From BRH-c25 sp035417425 (GTDB taxonomy: Bacteria > Bacillota > Clostridia > Lutisporales > Lutisporaceae): a stretch of DNA of 8,178 nucleotides. The stretch spans positions 1 to 8,178 of the forward strand of contig DAOLPD010000143.1 of assembly GCA_035417425.1 (NCBI GenBank), read 5' to 3'. A program made the translations under genes and the position numbers. Under the pieces are notes generated by a model. It was not told the origin of the DNA. It was given only the letters and a program-made list of their open reading frames with translations, and did not search any database. This document shows, in pieces, positions 5,235 through 8,178 of this stretch; the first letter of the stretch is position 1, and every line of letters starts with the position of its first letter.

Positions 5235-7631
5235 ATGTATTGCGCACATATTGATCCGATAACTTTTAAAGAACAAAGTATAAGAGAACATTTGGTCAAT
5301 GTATCTGCTTTATCTATGAAGTATGGTGCCAAAGTTTCCCTTGGAGCAACGGCAAAGCTTATTGGCATCTTGCATGATATGGGAAAGGATATAAAGAAAT
5401 TTGACTCTTATATACGTTATTGCATTGCAAATCCAAAAGATAAATCTCTCAAGGGGTCGGTTGACCATTCAACTGCCGGTGCCAAGTTTATATATGATAG
5501 ATTTTATAATACCTCAGACCCATATCAAAAGCTTACGGCGCAGCTTATTTCACTGGCAATATGTTCACACCATGGCGGTTTGATAGACTGCTTAGATATA
5601 AGTGGGAGGGATGTATTTACCAGTCGAATGGAAACGGAAAAGGAAATATGCTATGATGAGGCTTTGTTAAACCTCATGAAGGATTGTCCGGAAATTGCAA
5701 ATATTGATGAGCTATTTAATGATGCAAAGGAAGAAATTAAGGATATCTTTCGTAGAACTAATAAAATTGACAGTTCCAGGCGGTTCGGACAATTTGCTTC
5801 CGGTATGATTGAGAAATACCTTTTTAGCTGTGTTATTGATGCAGATAGATATGATACTTATTTATTCACCGAGGATATCAAGCAGAATCAGTATATTGAT
5901 AAGCAAGCTCTTTGGGAAGAGCTTATAGAAAAATTAGAAACAGGGCTACAAGAATACCCGGATCAAAACTGGATAGATAGATTGAGAAAGGAAATATCGG
6001 ATACCTGCAAGGAATTTGGGAAAAACAATCCGGGGATATACCAGCTTTCGGTCCCCACGGGAGGAGGCAAAACACTTTCCAGCTTGAGATATGCCTTAGA
6101 GCATGCAAAGAAGTTTAATAAGGATAGGATATTCTATATTATCCCATATACTACTATTATAGATCAGAACGCTAAAGATATAAGAGAAATTCTATGTAGG
6201 GATGATATAATACTGGAACATCATTCTAACCTTGTTATTGATAATAAAGATGAGAATCATAAACTGCTGACTGAACGATGGGACAACCCTATTATCCTTA
6301 CTACTATGGTGCAATTTCTTGACACCTTATTTAGTGGGGGAACTCAATGTGTCAGACGGATGCATAACCTAGCAAATTCAATTATTATATTCGATGAGAT
6401 TCAAGCCATTCCCATTAAGTGTATTAACATATTCAACAGCGCAATTAATTTTTTAGCACATATATGTAATGCGACGATTGTACTTTGTACGGCAACGCAA
6501 CCACTTCTATCAACTACAGAAATACCTCTCAAGTTAAGTGAAAATCCTGATATCATAACAAATATTCATGAAAAGTTTGCCCAATTTAAACGTGTAAACG
6601 TAGTTGACAAAAGGATTATGGGAGGCTATAGTACTGATTCGCTTAGAGTTTTTATTTTAGAAATTATGAATCAGGTCGAAAGCTTATTAGCGGTCATGAA
6701 CACAAGAAGCTCGGCAAAAGAAATTTATTATGAACTTCAGAATGCTAATGAAACTTTACCAGAAGAAAAACGATACAGTATTTTTCATTTAAGTACAGAT
6801 ATGTGTCCTGCTCATAGACTGGATACATTGAAATCTATCAAAGAAAAATTGAAGCATGAGAGGGTAATTTGTATTAGCACTCAGCTTATTGAAGCCGGAG
6901 TCAACATTTCCTTCGAGTGTGTTGTACGGTCGCTAGCTGGATTTGACAGCATTGCACAGGCAGCAGGAAGATGTAACAGGCATGGGGAGAAAGAATGCAG
7001 CAATGTTTATATAGTCAACATTGAGGGCGAGAGTTTAAGCAGACTTGAAGACATCAAAGAAGGGCAAAAGTGTACAGAGCGAATTCTTGATGAATTCAGA
7101 GAGTTTCCTGATGTATTTGATAATGATCTGCTTTCTCCCAAAGTGATGGAGAGATATTACCAGTATTATTTCCATGAAAGAAAAGCTGTGATGAACTACA
7201 CACTATCTATAGGAGATAAGACTGTGACTATGTATGATTTATTATCACATAATATTGAAGCGGTTAATGCATTTGAAGGGAGAAATGGGAGTAAAGCTGA
7301 CTTGATGCTGAAACAGGCTTTTAATACTGCCGGAGATAATTTTTGTGTGATCGACCAAGCTACTACTGGGGTGATTGTCCCATATGAAAGGGGGAAAGAG
7401 CTTATATCCCTTATTAATGGTGAATGTAACAGCAATGAACTAAAGCTATACCTGAATGAAGCGCAGCATTATTCAGTAAATCTATTTGAAAGCGACAGAA
7501 TAAAGCTGGAAAGAATGGGGGGGATTGTTGGTTTAAAGGATGGTACGGTATTTACGCTAAGAGAGGGATACTACTGGGATGATGTAGGGGTTAGCTTCGA
7601 AGCGACTCCAATGGAATTCTGTAATGTTTAA
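5235..7631 (+). CDS. cas3: CRISPR-associated helicase/nuclease Cas3 (type I-C)
   Basis: Cas3 is recruited by the target-bound Cascade complex, unwinds the DNA with ATP and degrades it with its HD nuclease. The 798-residue product has both parts intact. In the N-terminal HD domain, His19, His47-Asp48 (ILHDMGK), His78, His112-His113 (SHHGG) and an Asp in VIDADR near 202 are candidate metal ligands. In the superfamily 2 helicase, Walker A PTGGGKT is at 274-280, motif II FDEIQ at 386-390, motif III CTATQP at 418-423 and motif VI QAAGRCNRHG at 575-584. A C-terminal domain follows. The length is normal for a full-length type I Cas3, and no frameshift or missing catalytic residue is visible. The ATG at 5235 has GGAG seven bases upstream. 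The type I-C assignment comes from cas5c starting 14 bases downstream, with cas3 first in the operon. The subtype's usual order continues with cas8c, cas7, cas4, cas1 and cas2, which would lie beyond the window. Confidence 0.97.
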   Translation: MYCAHIDPITFKEQSIREHLVNVSALSMKYGAKVSLGATAKLIGILHDMGKDIKKFDSYIRYCIANPKDKSLKGSVDHSTAGAKFIYDRFYNTSDPYQKLTAQLISLAICSHHGGLIDCLDISGRDVFTSRMETEKEICYDEALLNLMKDCPEIANIDELFNDAKEEIKDIFRRTNKIDSSRRFGQFASGMIEKYLFSCVIDADRYDTYLFTEDIKQNQYIDKQALWEELIEKLETGLQEYPDQNWIDRLRKEISDTCKEFGKNNPGIYQLSVPTGGGKTLSSLRYALEHAKKFNKDRIFYIIPYTTIIDQNAKDIREILCRDDIILEHHSNLVIDNKDENHKLLTERWDNPIILTTMVQFLDTLFSGGTQCVRRMHNLANSIIIFDEIQAIPIKCINIFNSAINFLAHICNATIVLCTATQPLLSTTEIPLKLSENPDIITNIHEKFAQFKRVNVVDKRIMGGYSTDSLRVFILEIMNQVESLLAVMNTRSSAKEIYYELQNANETLPEEKRYSIFHLSTDMCPAHRLDTLKSIKEKLKHERVICISTQLIEAGVNISFECVVRSLAGFDSIAQAAGRCNRHGEKECSNVYIVNIEGESLSRLEDIKEGQKCTERILDEFREFPDVFDNDLLSPKVMERYYQYYFHERKAVMNYTLSIGDKTVTMYDLLSHNIEAVNAFEGRNGSKADLMLKQAFNTAGDNFCVIDQATTGVIVPYERGKELISLINGECNSNELKLYLNEAQHYSVNLFESDRIKLERMGGIVGLKDGTVFTLREGYYWDDVGVSFEATPMEFCNV

Positions 7632-7645
7632 GGAGGTGAGGCAAT

Positions 7646-8178
7646 TTGGAAAAGGAAAACATAGTTGATTTTAAGGTTACCGGACGATATGCACTTTTTA
7701 GTGATCCGGTAAATAGGATCGGCGGAGAGAAATTCTCATACCAAGTACCTACATATCAAGCACTTAAAGGAATACTTGAAAGTGTATATTGGAAACCGAC
7801 TATTATATGGATTATAGATGAGGTTAGAGTAATGAATCCAATCAAAACTCAATCCCAGGGGATACGACCTATTAATTACAGTGGTGGAAATACTCTATCC
7901 ATATACACATATCTGACTGATGTTGAATACCAGGTGAGGGCACATTTTGAATGGAATTACAATCGTCCAAATTTAGAGAAAGATAGAAATGAGGATAAGC
8001 ATTATCAAATAGCTAAAAGAATGATTAAACATGGCGGCAGACGGGATATATTTCTTGGAACAAGAGAGTGTCAGGGTTATGTTGAACCCTGCAAATTCGG
8101 AGAAGGGACAGGGGCATATGATAATTACGGAGAAATTTCCTTCGGTCAAATTCTGACTTCTGAAAAACCACCAATAGA
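7646..8178 (+). CDS. cas5c: Cas5c (Cas5d) crRNA-processing endoribonuclease, 3' end outside window
   Basis: In type I-C systems Cas5c replaces Cas6: it cuts the repeat RNA and stays bound to the crRNA 5' handle in Cascade. The first 177 codons are present and the frame is open at the window end. The N-terminus has the RAMP-type beta strand followed by ALFSDPVNRIGGEKFSYQVP, then YQALKGILESVYWKP, GGGNTL-like SGGNTLS, and GGRRDIFLGTRECQGYVEPC, all strongly characteristic of the family. Tyr48, Lys118 and His119 match the position and context of the catalytic Tyr46, Lys116 and His117 reported for Bacillus halodurans Cas5d (alignment from memory), so it should be active. The start is TTG at 7646, nine bases after a near-perfect AGGAGG that begins immediately after the cas3 stop codon. 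Translation is therefore likely coupled to cas3 in one operon. Confidence 0.95.
   Translation, partial: MEKENIVDFKVTGRYALFSDPVNRIGGEKFSYQVPTYQALKGILESVYWKPTIIWIIDEVRVMNPIKTQSQGIRPINYSGGNTLSIYTYLTDVEYQVRAHFEWNYNRPNLEKDRNEDKHYQIAKRMIKHGGRRDIFLGTRECQGYVEPCKFGEGTGAYDNYGEISFGQILTSEKPPI

Overview
The window looks like chromosomal DNA of a low-to-moderate GC Gram-positive anaerobe, most likely a member of the Clostridia. The grounds are strong AGGAGG-type ribosome binding sites, frequent TTG/GTG starts, a Gram-positive-style lipoprotein, intrinsic terminators with U-tracts, and a type I-C CRISPR locus whose Cas5 residues closely follow the Bacillus-type protein. Genus-level placement is not supportable from the sequence alone.

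Layout. (1) 129-1415, minus strand: a lipid-anchored family 3 glycoside hydrolase of the NagZ type (beta-N-acetylhexosaminidase, cell-wall muropeptide turnover), with its own near-consensus promoter at 1454-1482. (2) 1515-2825, minus strand: a protein with a central P-loop NTPase domain of ParA/MinD-like fold and unassigned flanking regions, closed by a terminator that contains its stop codon. (3) 2826-3002: a divergent regulatory region with a 16-bp inverted repeat at 2906-2921. (4) 3003-4957, plus strand: a tight two-gene operon encoding a ParM/StbA-type actin-like ATPase and a protein with two PRC-barrel-like domains, an acidic linker and a small C-terminal module. It is closed by two successive intrinsic terminators. 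(5) 5040-5234: a regulatory region with two candidate promoters and a perfect tandem repeat of a -10 element. (6) 5235 to the window end: the start of a type I-C CRISPR-Cas operon, cas3 (HD nuclease plus helicase) followed by cas5c, which is cut by the window edge.

How the parts relate. The Cas genes form an independent module, separated from upstream genes by terminators, with lower GC in the rows sampled. The actin-like protein, the PRC-barrel protein and the divergent P-loop ATPase form the least explained part of the window. They are a plausible but unproven cytoskeletal, positioning or segregation system, possibly co-regulated through the shared palindrome. The NagZ-like gene appears to be an ordinary neighbour with independent transcription.

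Four of the six genes are best started at TTG or GTG, so ATG-only gene calls would misplace their starts.
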